Positions 1 through 4,955 are shown, counted from the first letter of the stretch. The stretch: DNA of 5,206 nt from Oscillospiraceae bacterium (GCA_021199595.1 JAJQHT010000320.1:1-5206); one strand, 5' to 3'. Notes: a model not told the origin generated them from the sequence alone. Numbers and translations are program-made.

Positions 1-57
1 CTATAGTCATAAATTGATTTTTTATAAGGACTTTATCGTTCCTATATCTGATACAGG

Positions 58-65
58 CATAATAT
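58..65 (+). promoter_or_regulatory. Possible -10 element of the small peptide gene
   Basis: CATAATAT sits 23 bases upstream of the small peptide gene's ATG and about 9 bases upstream of its GGAGGT. It could be a sigma-A -10 (CATAAT) or, given the CATA core, a mother-cell sporulation-type -10. I cannot find a convincing -35 at the right distance: the bases 17 upstream read ATCGTT. Only the position and the AT-rich setting support it. Confidence 0.25.
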
Positions 66-88
66 CAATAAAATGGAGGTAAATCAAG

Positions 89-217
89 ATGTATAAGCAA
101 CACGAAATGGACGTCATTTCTTTTGACGAAAGAGATGTCTTTGCCGATGAAAATCTAGAAAGCGGCCAAATTATTGTTGGTTCAGGTCTTCAAAGTGTTC
201 AAAATAAGGATTCATGA
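89..217 (+). CDS. 42-residue small acidic peptide, hypothetical
   Basis: This ORF is short but well supported: GGAGGT at 75-80 lies 8 bases before the ATG, an ideal ribosome binding site. The peptide starts MYKQHEMDVISFDERDVF, continues with an acidic ADENLESG, then a more polar, Gly/Ser/Gln-rich tail (GSGLQSVQ) and ends NKDS. It has no Cys or Trp, no signal peptide and no membrane segment. The opening resembles a pattern I recall from many tiny Clostridia proteins (Tyr-Lys-x-Pro-Glu-Met, then acidic and Val/Ile-rich, then Ser-Gly), with His where Pro is usual; this is recollection of a pattern, not a database match. Such proteins look like precursor or signalling peptides, but no modification enzyme or exporter dedicated to it is visible here. 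The gene sits in DNA clearly more AT-rich than the rest of the window. The ATG overlapping its stop (214) opens only a five-codon frame. Real gene: likely. Function: unknown. Confidence 0.65.
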   Translation: MYKQHEMDVISFDERDVFADENLESGQIIVGSGLQSVQNKDS

Positions 218-267
218 TTGAAGATGAATGACGACGAGGCGTATAAAGGATTCAGCTGAAATTTTTA

Positions 268-298
268 CTTACATTGCCCCGCCCGTTTGTGCTATGAT
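268..298 (+). promoter_or_regulatory. Extended -10 promoter for the DUF2798 leader
   Basis: TGCTATGAT at 290-298 is an extended -10 (TG-n-TATGAT, 5 of 6 to TATAAT). The upstream -35 is weak: CTTACA at 268-273 matches TTGACA at 4 of 6 but leaves a long 19-base spacer, so the TG extension probably carries the recognition. Transcription would begin near 304-306, putting the whole attenuator (348-394) within the first 90 bases of the RNA. Confidence 0.6.
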
Positions 299-319
299 AA
301 GAAAGACAAAAGTTCATAA

Positions 320-421
320 ATGCGTGTAGCATACACTGTGTTCGCAAGGCGTATTGCCCTTTTCGGATGTCGGAGAGGGGGATGCGCCTTTTTTGCTGGC
401 GCGTTTATCATCAGATTTTAG
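320..421 (+). CDS. Putative 33-residue leader peptide overlapping a terminator
   Basis: An ATG at 320 opens a frame of 33 codons ending in TAG at 419-421, 17 bases before the DUF2798 start. It begins MRVAYTVFARRIALFG and is basic and hydrophobic, with two Cys (17 and 22) and an RR-x-x-x-x-x-RR pattern. The frame spans the whole terminator hairpin at 348-394, so ribosomes on it would decide whether the hairpin can fold. This is the arrangement of leader-peptide attenuators upstream of Gram-positive antibiotic resistance genes such as bmrCD and vmlR of Bacillus. Against it: there is no good Shine-Dalgarno sequence (only purines AAGAAAGA at 299-306, part of which may precede the transcription start). 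It is therefore a candidate, not an established gene; it may be read weakly or the hairpin may respond to another signal. Confidence 0.4.
   Translation: MRVAYTVFARRIALFGCRRGGCAFFAGAFIIRF
324..336 (+). repeat. Small inverted repeat in the leader
   Basis: GTGTA (324-328) and TACAC (332-336) are perfect inverted arms around the three-base loop GCA. It lies at the 5' end of the putative leader frame and upstream of the attenuator hairpin, where it could act as a pause or as a competing structure. Bases 320-324 (ATGCG) can alternatively pair with 350-354 (CGTAT, one G-U), which would disrupt the 5' arm of the terminator. Confidence 0.4.
348..394 (+). terminator. Intrinsic terminator / attenuator ahead of the DUF2798 gene
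   Basis: The outer stem pairs 348-354 (GGCGTAT) with 382-388 (ATGCGCC), seven pairs with one G-U. After a small asymmetric bulge (355-356 versus 381), an inner stem pairs 357-364 (CCCTTTTC) with 373-380 (GAGAGGGG), eight pairs including two G-U. The loop is eight bases (365-372), and six T's follow immediately at 389-394. This is a textbook intrinsic terminator placed between the promoter at 268-298 and the gene at 439, so it should terminate transcription early unless relieved. The presence of a promoter before it and a co-directional gene after it makes attenuation the simplest reading, rather than the end of an upstream transcript; the latter cannot be excluded. Confidence 0.75.
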
Positions 422-438
422 GAACAGGAGAAATGATT

Positions 439-942
439 ATGCCGAAAACAAAAAAACAGGGGGTCATTTTTGGCCTCATCATGTCGTATGCCATGGCCTA
501 CGGGATGGAGGTCTACAACGTCGCCATCAAGGAGGGCGTGACGCTGGCCGCCGGAGGGCTTAGCAACATGACGAACATCGTCTTTTGGGACGCGCTGATC
601 GAGGCGTCCTACATGGGGCTGTTCGTCTTTATTGTTTCCAATCTGTACGGCAACCGCTTCGGGGCCGCCTTCGCCGCGAAGCACAGCGACCCGGAAAGGG
701 ATAACCCCTATGTCTGCCAGCTTCTGCGCCAGGGGGCGACGGTGGCGGTCATGTGTCCGTCCATGAGCCTGATCGCGTCTGTGCTGTTCAACGTCATTCT
801 CGCCGGCGCGCCCATAGCGCAGCTTCCGGCCATCTGGGTGGGGACGGTGCTGAAAAACTTCCCCATGGCCTTTTTCTGGAATTTCTTCGCCGCGGCCCCC
901 TTTACGCACTGGATCTGCGGAAAGCTGTTTCGGGACAAATAA
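439..942 (+). CDS. DUF2798-type four-helix membrane protein
   Basis: A 167-residue integral membrane protein. I choose the ATG at 439 because AGGAG at 426-430 lies 8 bases upstream; the ATG at 433 would be only 2 bases from it, and an in-frame ATG at 367 falls inside the terminator loop. A basic N-terminus (MPKTKKQG) leads into helix 1 (about residues 9-30, with the motif MEVYN), helix 2 (about 47-70), a charged linker (about 72-100), helix 3 (about 104-125) and helix 4 (about 130-160). The two helix pairs look related: MSYAMAYGMEVYNVAI in the first half resembles MSLIASVLFNVILAG in the second, consistent with the duplicated unit of DUF2798 proteins. I recognise the family by this layout and by the MPK-x-KK-x-G start; its biochemical role is unknown. 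The gene follows an attenuator and precedes a MATE exporter, suggesting a role linked to efflux or envelope stress (inference). Confidence 0.8.
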   Translation: MPKTKKQGVIFGLIMSYAMAYGMEVYNVAIKEGVTLAAGGLSNMTNIVFWDALIEASYMGLFVFIVSNLYGNRFGAAFAAKHSDPERDNPYVCQLLRQGATVAVMCPSMSLIASVLFNVILAGAPIAQLPAIWVGTVLKNFPMAFFWNFFAAAPFTHWICGKLFRDK

Positions 943-962
943 CGGCACATACCGCAGAGCGC

Positions 963-991
963 TTGCATATTCAAAAAGATAAGCGTACAAT
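963..991 (+). promoter_or_regulatory. Sigma-A promoter of the MATE gene
   Basis: TTGCAT (963-968), a 17-base spacer, and TACAAT (986-991) give 4 of 6 and 5 of 6 matches to the sigma-A consensus at ideal spacing. Transcription would start near 998, leaving a leader of about 110 bases before the MATE ATG. The promoter lies entirely in the gap after the DUF2798 stop codon, so the MATE gene need not depend on read-through from upstream. Confidence 0.65.
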
Positions 992-1033
992 AGCGTCACT
1001 GGTTATGGATAGATTCCAATTCGTATGACGTCG

Positions 1034-1057
1034 CGCCTCTTTCCGGCGGGACAGGCG
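1034..1057 (+). promoter_or_regulatory. Possible antiterminator stem in the MATE leader
   Basis: CGCCT (1034-1038) is the exact reverse complement of AGGCG (1053-1057), and the latter lies in the 5' arm of the terminator-like hairpin at 1052-1082. The two stems cannot form at once. A local alternative, CGCC (1034-1037) with GGCG (1045-1048) around a seven-base loop, would free the terminator arm. The pairing is short and its biological use is inference. Confidence 0.3.
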
Positions 1058-1089
1058 GGTGAGAGTTTGTGAACCTGGCCTGAATTTTT
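1052..1089 (+). terminator. Terminator-like hairpin in the MATE leader
   Basis: CAGGC (1052-1056) pairs with GCCTG (1078-1082), and GGGT (1057-1060) pairs with ACCT (1073-1076), giving nine pairs with a single bulged G at 1077 and one G-U. A 12-base loop closes it, and AATTTTT follows at 1083-1089. The long loop and the short T-run make it weaker than the hairpin at 348-394. It sits between the MATE promoter and the MATE ribosome binding site, so it would act as an attenuator. Confidence 0.4.
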
Positions 1090-1107
1090 GGAAAGAAGGA
1101 ACGATTT

Positions 1108-2544
1108 ATGCCGGTCGATACAAACGACTATTTGAAAACAGAGCGGCTGGGACGGCTGATGAGAAAATATGCCGTCCCCTGCGTGGTGTCCATGCTGGTG
1201 GCGGCGCTGTATAATATCGTCGATCAGATATTTATTGCCAACGCCGCCTATCTCGGCTCCTATGGAAACGCTGCCAACACGGTGGTGTTTCCCATGACTG
1301 TGGTGGCCGTCTCCATTGCGGTGATGATTGGAGACGGATGCTGTACCTTCGTGAGCATAAGCCTGGGCGCAGGACGGGGCAAAGACGCAAGCTGCGGCGT
1401 GGGAAACGCGGTGGCTGCCGTCATCGGCGTGGGCCTTGTGCTGACGGCGATATATCTCATCTTCCAGGAGCCGATTCTGACGGCCTTTGGCGCGAGGGTA
1501 AACGGCGAGACCTTCCGCCTGTCTAAGGAATATTTTCTGTGGATTACCCTGGGGATTCCCTTTTATATGTTCGGCCAGGCCATGAACCCCATCATCCGCT
1601 CGGACGGCAGCCCCGGCTACGCCATGACGACCCTGGTGCTGGGGGCGGTGTTCAACATTATTTTTGACCCCATCTGTATTTATGTGCTGCAATGGGGTAT
1701 GATGGGGGCAGCCGTGGCGACCATTGGCGGGCAGATCCTGTCGGCAATTATGGCGGCGGTCTATCTGCTCCGGATGAAAACCACGCCGCTGCACAGGAGC
1801 TGCTTTGTCATTCGGTGGAAGCTGCTGGGGAAGATGCTCTCCATGGGCATGGCTAGCTTCCTGTCTCAGATTTCCATTGTCCTCTCCATGGCGGCCACCA
1901 TCAACATGGCGGTGAAGTATGGGGCGCTTGACCCGGTGTTCGGTCAGGAGGCGTATTCTCAGATCCCCACCGCCATTGCGGGGATTGTGTCGAAATTCTT
2001 CCAGATTGTCATATCCATCTCTGCGGGCCTTGCCGCAGGCTGCATTCCCATTGCGGGATATAATATCGGCGCGGGGCGGAACGACCGGGTGTTGGGACTG
2101 ATGAAGCGGCTGATGGCAGCGGAAGCTCTGGTGGGGCTTGTATCGTCGCTGATTTTTCTTATCCTGCCCAACCAGCTTATGCAGGTGTTTGGCGCGGGGA
2201 ACGAGAGTGCCTATTACACGGAATTTGCTGTCTGGTTCATCCGCTGCCAGCTATGTCTGCTGCCGCTGGCCTGCCTCAACAAGGGGAGCTTCATTTTCCT
2301 TCAGTCTCTGGGCAGGGCAAGAGCCGCCTCTGTGCTGTCGATTGTGAGAGAATTTGTTTTGGGCGTGGGCTTTGCTCTGCTGCTGCCCGCGATATGGGGT
2401 CTTTACGCTCTGCCCTTTTTCATGCCCGCCGCCGACACGGTGACATTTCTTGCTGTGGCTGCCGTTCTGCTTCGGGTGGTCAGGAGCCTGAAAAGGTCTG
2501 TTCCTGCGGCAGAGCCGGAGGCTCCCAAAACCGAAGACTGCTGA
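1108..2544 (+). CDS. MATE family efflux transporter, MepA-like
   Basis: A 478-residue polytopic protein of the multi-antimicrobial extrusion family, which exports cationic drugs and metabolites in exchange for Na+ or H+. The length suits the 12-helix family and both halves are present. The N-terminus carries the family opening: LMRKYAVP (17-24) then LYNIVDQIFI (34-43), with an acidic residue (Asp39) in helix 1 where MepA/DinF-type proteins have it; a second glycine-rich MIGDG follows near residue 73. The second half starts with GMASFLSQIS and ends with a helix-rich segment followed by a charged tail (PAAEPEAPKTED). AGAAGGA-like purines (AAGAAGGA, 1093-1100) lie 7 bases before the ATG. The gene has its own promoter and leader. 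MATE is firm; substrate is not predictable from sequence, and the MepA-like placement is by resemblance only. No frameshift or truncation is visible. Confidence 0.93.
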   Translation: MPVDTNDYLKTERLGRLMRKYAVPCVVSMLVAALYNIVDQIFIANAAYLGSYGNAANTVVFPMTVVAVSIAVMIGDGCCTFVSISLGAGRGKDASCGVGNAVAAVIGVGLVLTAIYLIFQEPILTAFGARVNGETFRLSKEYFLWITLGIPFYMFGQAMNPIIRSDGSPGYAMTTLVLGAVFNIIFDPICIYVLQWGMMGAAVATIGGQILSAIMAAVYLLRMKTTPLHRSCFVIRWKLLGKMLSMGMASFLSQISIVLSMAATINMAVKYGALDPVFGQEAYSQIPTAIAGIVSKFFQIVISISAGLAAGCIPIAGYNIGAGRNDRVLGLMKRLMAAEALVGLVSSLIFLILPNQLMQVFGAGNESAYYTEFAVWFIRCQLCLLPLACLNKGSFIFLQSLGRARAASVLSIVREFVLGVGFALLLPAIWGLYALPFFMPAADTVTFLAVAAVLLRVVRSLKRSVPAAEPEAPKTEDC

Positions 2545-2568
2545 CGCTGCCTGTCAGAGACGACAAGC

Positions 2569-2592
2569 CGCCCTCCCGGAAACGGGAGGGCG
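2569..2592. terminator. Bidirectional terminator-like hairpin between convergent genes
   Basis: CGCCCTCCCG (2569-2578) and CGGGAGGGCG (2583-2592) are perfect 10-base arms around a GAAA tetraloop, which makes the hairpin very stable. It lies 24 bases after the MATE stop and 39 bases beyond the stop of the opposing gene, in the 87-base convergent gap. Neither side has a clean T-run: plus-strand RNA would continue ACTCACTTTAT and minus-strand RNA GGCTTGTCGTCTCT. It may work as a weak terminator in both directions or mainly protect 3' ends from decay. Confidence 0.6.
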
Positions 2593-2631
2593 ACTCACTT
2601 TATGTTGGAAAGGAACGATGAAGAAGAAAGC

Positions 2632-4542
2632 TTATTTAACCAGGATGACGACCCCAGTGTACTCTCCGGCGGTCAGGGAATCGACCTGGGTGCCGGTGGT
2701 GTAGTCATAGGTGAGATCTTCGTTGTTCAGCTCGCAGTCCACGTAGATCTCCAGCTCCTGGCCCTCGGCGGCTTCGATGACAGCGCCCTCGGCCACGGTC
2801 AGGCTGTAGAGGCTGGAATCGCCGGTGACGGTCCAGGTGGAGTCGCCGTCGATGGTCATGCGGACGCCCCAAACGGTCTCATAGGTCTCGTCCGGGCAGA
2901 GGGTGGCGATGATGGTGTCAGCGTCCAGACCCAGCTCGTCGCACTCGTCAGACCAGTTCTCGGCCACCAGGGTGGTGATGTAATCGACCCACCCGGCGCG
3001 GGTGCCGGAGACGACAGCGCCGGTCAGGGTGACGTTCTCCAGGGCCAGATCCATCTTGCGCTGATAGTCCTGATGGAGGATGTCGCCGGTCAGCTCCATG
3101 TCCTTGATGATGGTGTTGATGCCGTAATACTCCTCGCCGTCGGCTACCATGATGCCGCTGGCGTTGGTGTCATAGCCAACAACAGACTGAATGGCTACGC
3201 CGTTGCCGCTCTCCACAATGCAGTCGTCCAGGGTCAGATCCACGTTCTCGCTGCGGATGGAGATGGCGGAACCGTGGAAGGACGTCAGGAAGAAGTAGGA
3301 CGCGCCCACAGCCAGGTCATCCAGGTAATCGGAGGTATAGACCTCCAGGGTGTCAATCAGCTCGTTGCCGTCCCGATCCACCACGTTGGCGGAGTCGAGA
3401 ATGGTGTGATGGGCGTTGAAAATGCCGATCATGTCGGCGCTGGAGGAATCCGCCTGCATGGTGATGGCGCTGGTCACGCCGCCAATGTAGCTCCAGCCGT
3501 CCTCCAGAACGGTCTCAAGCTCCACGCCGTCCGCGCAGGCAAGGGCCTCGTCGGAGGCGTCGTCCAGGTCGCCCACATACATGAACCCGGCGGCGCAAAC
3601 GATGGAACCAAACTGGGCAGAGGCCGCATAGGAGCCATAGAAATAAGCGGTGTTCTCCTGTCCAACACGGCCAAGAGAGTAGATGCTGTAGCCGCCTACG
3701 GTGTTCACGGAGTAGCTGCCTACAATGTAGACATTGGCGTTATAGCAGCCGTCCAGGGAGAAAGCGCCCCAGTCGCTGGAGATGATGTCGTCATTATAGA
3801 AATAGGTGGTACCGGAGGACTCGATCAGAGTGGGCCGGGAGCTTGCGTACATACAAATCAGGCCCGGCGCGGAGGAACCTTCGCCCTCAGAGCCGACGGC
3901 AATAACGGTGGAGTTTTTGACAACAGCGGTGTTCAGGCTGGTAGTCAGGCGGATGCCGCTGCGCTTGTACCCGGCGGTGTAGATGTAGGTGTTGTCGATG
4001 ACGATGTCGGACACGCCCACATACAGGCCCACGCCCTCATAGCCCTCAGACACGTCCTGGTAATCCCGCACGTCGCTGCCGGACAGAGCGTTCTCCTCAT
4101 CTGCGTCGTCGTTATTCAGGATGATGACGGTGTTGTAGCCCTCGCCGTCTATCTCGTAAACATCCTCCTCACCGCCGACGGTGAAGGCGCTCTCCTCATC
4201 GGAGGCGAGAATCACGCCGGACTGGCCGAATACCTCGCTGCCGTCCCAGTCGCCAATCTCGTCATAGGAGACATAGGCGCCGGAAAAGGAGCTGTCCGTG
4301 ATTTCGCCCTCGATGCCGTCGTCCACGGTGACAGCGCCGTTTATCACGGAAATGCCAGCCGTTACCGCCAAAGTCTCCGGCTCATAGGAACCGGCAGGCA
4401 AAGGCATGGTGTCGCTCATTTCGCCGCTGGCGGTCTCAGTGGTCTCTGCGACCTCCCCGCTGGCATCGCTGGTGGCCAGGGCAGGTGTTGCCAAGGACAG
4501 AACGAATACCAGCGCCAACAGGAATGCTATACGCTTTTTCAT
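2632..4542 (-). CDS. Secreted acidic beta-helix-like protein
   Basis: A 636-residue protein beginning at an ATG preceded by GGAGGT (4549-4554, 6 bases away). Residues 1-23 are a classical signal peptide: MKKR, a Leu/Val-rich core, then a cleavage site after ALA. A Thr/Ser/Glu-rich, low-complexity linker follows (to about 45; ASGE occurs twice). The rest is a run of short beta-prone segments separated by Asn/Asp/Gly turns, such as IVIDNTYIYTAG, AVVKNSTVIAVG and LALENVTLTGAVV, as in right-handed parallel beta-helix proteins. The last 70 or so residues (TWTVTGDSSLYSLTVAEG and on to GEYTGVVILVK) resemble a capping module I recall from exported Clostridia beta-helix proteins. The protein is strongly acidic. 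I see no LPxTG signal, SLH domain or other anchor, so it is either released or held non-covalently. No catalytic motif is identifiable; adhesin, polysaccharide binding or lyase are all possible. The opposite strand is open along nearly the whole gene, but that frame lacks a binding site and signal. Confidence 0.85.
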   Translation of the reverse strand: MKKRIAFLLALVFVLSLATPALATSDASGEVAETTETASGEMSDTMPLPAGSYEPETLAVTAGISVINGAVTVDDGIEGEITDSSFSGAYVSYDEIGDWDGSEVFGQSGVILASDEESAFTVGGEEDVYEIDGEGYNTVIILNNDDADEENALSGSDVRDYQDVSEGYEGVGLYVGVSDIVIDNTYIYTAGYKRSGIRLTTSLNTAVVKNSTVIAVGSEGEGSSAPGLICMYASSRPTLIESSGTTYFYNDDIISSDWGAFSLDGCYNANVYIVGSYSVNTVGGYSIYSLGRVGQENTAYFYGSYAASAQFGSIVCAAGFMYVGDLDDASDEALACADGVELETVLEDGWSYIGGVTSAITMQADSSSADMIGIFNAHHTILDSANVVDRDGNELIDTLEVYTSDYLDDLAVGASYFFLTSFHGSAISIRSENVDLTLDDCIVESGNGVAIQSVVGYDTNASGIMVADGEEYYGINTIIKDMELTGDILHQDYQRKMDLALENVTLTGAVVSGTRAGWVDYITTLVAENWSDECDELGLDADTIIATLCPDETYETVWGVRMTIDGDSTWTVTGDSSLYSLTVAEGAVIEAAEGQELEIYVDCELNNEDLTYDYTTGTQVDSLTAGEYTGVVILVK

Positions 4543-4578
4543 GCTTTAACCTCCATTAATAATAAATATGGTAGTTAA

Positions 4579-4607
4579 ATTATAGATTATTTTCCTGGAA
4601 TTGTAAA
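4579..4607 (-). promoter_or_regulatory. Strong sigma-A promoter of the beta-helix gene
   Basis: Read on the minus strand, TTTACA (4602-4607), a 17-base spacer and a perfect TATAAT (4579-4584) form a near-consensus sigma-A promoter. The start point would be near 4572, giving a 5' leader of about 30 bases to the ATG with GGAGGT inside it. The A/T-rich DNA upstream (4608-4720) could serve as an UP element. Confidence 0.8.
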
Positions 4608-4647
4608 ACAACGATTTCGAGATGAAGTCACAACAGATTTTTTGTGC

Positions 4648-4680
4648 TTTAATGTTTTTTTAATGTTTTTAACGCTTTTT
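4648..4680. repeat. AT-rich direct repeats at 11-bp period
   Basis: TTTAATGTTTT occurs at 4648-4658 and again at 4659-4669, an exact 11-base step, followed by a degenerate third unit TTTAACGCTTT at 4668-4678. The array lies about 40 bases upstream of the -35 of the beta-helix promoter. One-turn spacing of short direct repeats is typical of OmpR/PhoB-type response regulator sites, and the A/T tracts would also bend DNA. The regulator is unknown. Confidence 0.45.
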
Positions 4681-4745
4681 ACAAAAACAAGACCTAAACA
4701 ATCAGGAGTTTTTTCAAATTTTACCGCCCGTATTTCCGCCGCTGC

Positions 4746-4774
4746 CGGACATCATAAGAACGATACATTATAAT
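4746..4774 (+). promoter_or_regulatory. Candidate plus-strand promoter upstream of spoIVB
   Basis: CGGACA (4746-4751), a 17-base spacer and a perfect TATAAT (4769-4774) fit sigma-A. It points at spoIVB, but would leave a leader of about 175 bases. SpoIVB genes are normally forespore-expressed, so this sigma-A site may instead be fortuitous: the same bases form an opposite-strand promoter. Confidence 0.35.
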
Positions 4775-4795
4775 AAATACGCCTTGATGCCTCAA
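4767..4795 (-). promoter_or_regulatory. Candidate second minus-strand promoter
   Basis: On the minus strand TTGAGG (4790-4795), a 17-base spacer and TATAAT (4767-4772) match sigma-A at 4 of 6 and 6 of 6. It shares its -10 with the plus-strand candidate through the palindromic ATTATAAT. It would transcribe through the phased repeats into the beta-helix gene with a leader of about 220 bases. Confidence 0.4.
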
Positions 4796-4837
4796 AAACA
4801 CGGCCGGCTGCTGAAAATTTTTCCAATTTCCGCGGCC

Positions 4838-4853
4838 TGCCCGCTGGCGGGCG
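4838..4853. repeat. Small GC-rich hairpin upstream of spoIVB
   Basis: GCCCG (4839-4843) and CGGGC (4848-4852) are perfect arms around CTGG, extendable by one T-G pair. No T-run follows on either strand, so it is not a convincing terminator. It may simply be a short palindrome. Confidence 0.3.
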
Positions 4854-4955
4854 CTTTGGTGCCGGTGGCAGAAAAGAGATAATTTAGCGCGGTTTTGACC
4901 CGGGCTTTCTCACATACTGAATAGGCCGACAGAAAGACGGGAGGATAAATCTTAT

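Larger units (their letters stand above)
4543..4955. other. Divergent intergenic region of about 410 bases
   Basis: This gap separates the minus-strand beta-helix gene from the plus-strand spoIVB. The left half (4556-4720) is strongly AT-rich and carries the beta-helix promoter and phased repeats. The right half is more GC-rich and contains overlapping promoter-like sequences on both strands (4746-4795) and a small GC hairpin (4838-4853). I see no convincing protein gene or RNA gene within it. Confidence 0.7.

Noticed and set aside
206..254. Direct repeat AAGGATTCA at 206-214 and 246-254
   Set aside because: Nine bases, 40 apart, with no element between them that looks mobile. One copy lies inside the end of the small peptide gene. 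Chance repetition in AT-rich DNA is sufficient.
251..266. Palindrome TTCAGCTGAA followed by ATTTTT as a terminator of the small peptide gene
   Set aside because: As RNA only about three pairs can form around the tetraloop, too weak for an intrinsic terminator.
228..329. 33-codon frame starting at ATG 228
   Set aside because: No ribosome binding site, and it runs across the promoter at 268-298, so it would not be transcribed intact from that promoter.
320..394. Known riboswitch classes for the DUF2798 leader (guanidine, fluoride, ZTP, preQ1)
   Set aside because: I compared remembered core motifs by eye and saw none; the region fits a simple hairpin within a short frame. A covariance search would be needed to exclude them properly.
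367..438. Upstream in-frame ATG extending the DUF2798 protein by 24 residues
   Set aside because: The ATG at 367 lies in the loop of the terminator hairpin with no usable binding site. AGGAG at 426-430 is ideally placed for the ATG at 439, and the family normally starts at that point.
418..999. Minus-strand frame of 193 codons opposite the DUF2798 gene
   Set aside because: It covers the well-supported DUF2798 gene and gives a charged, low-similarity product; antisense shadow.
1003..1794. Minus-strand frame of 263 codons across the MATE gene start
   Set aside because: His/Arg/Gln-rich translation typical of antisense to a GC-rich gene; it overlaps the convincing MATE gene and has no ribosome binding site or domain.
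2602..4578. Long plus-strand frame of 658 codons
   Set aside because: It is the codon-register complement of the signal-peptide-bearing minus-strand gene, lacks a ribosome binding site, and its product is low-complexity Gly/Val/Ala/His-rich sequence without a recognisable domain.
4838..4860. GC hairpin followed by GCGCTTTGG as a terminator for a small RNA started at 4781
   Set aside because: Stem only five to six pairs and no T-run, so there is no support for a discrete small RNA gene.
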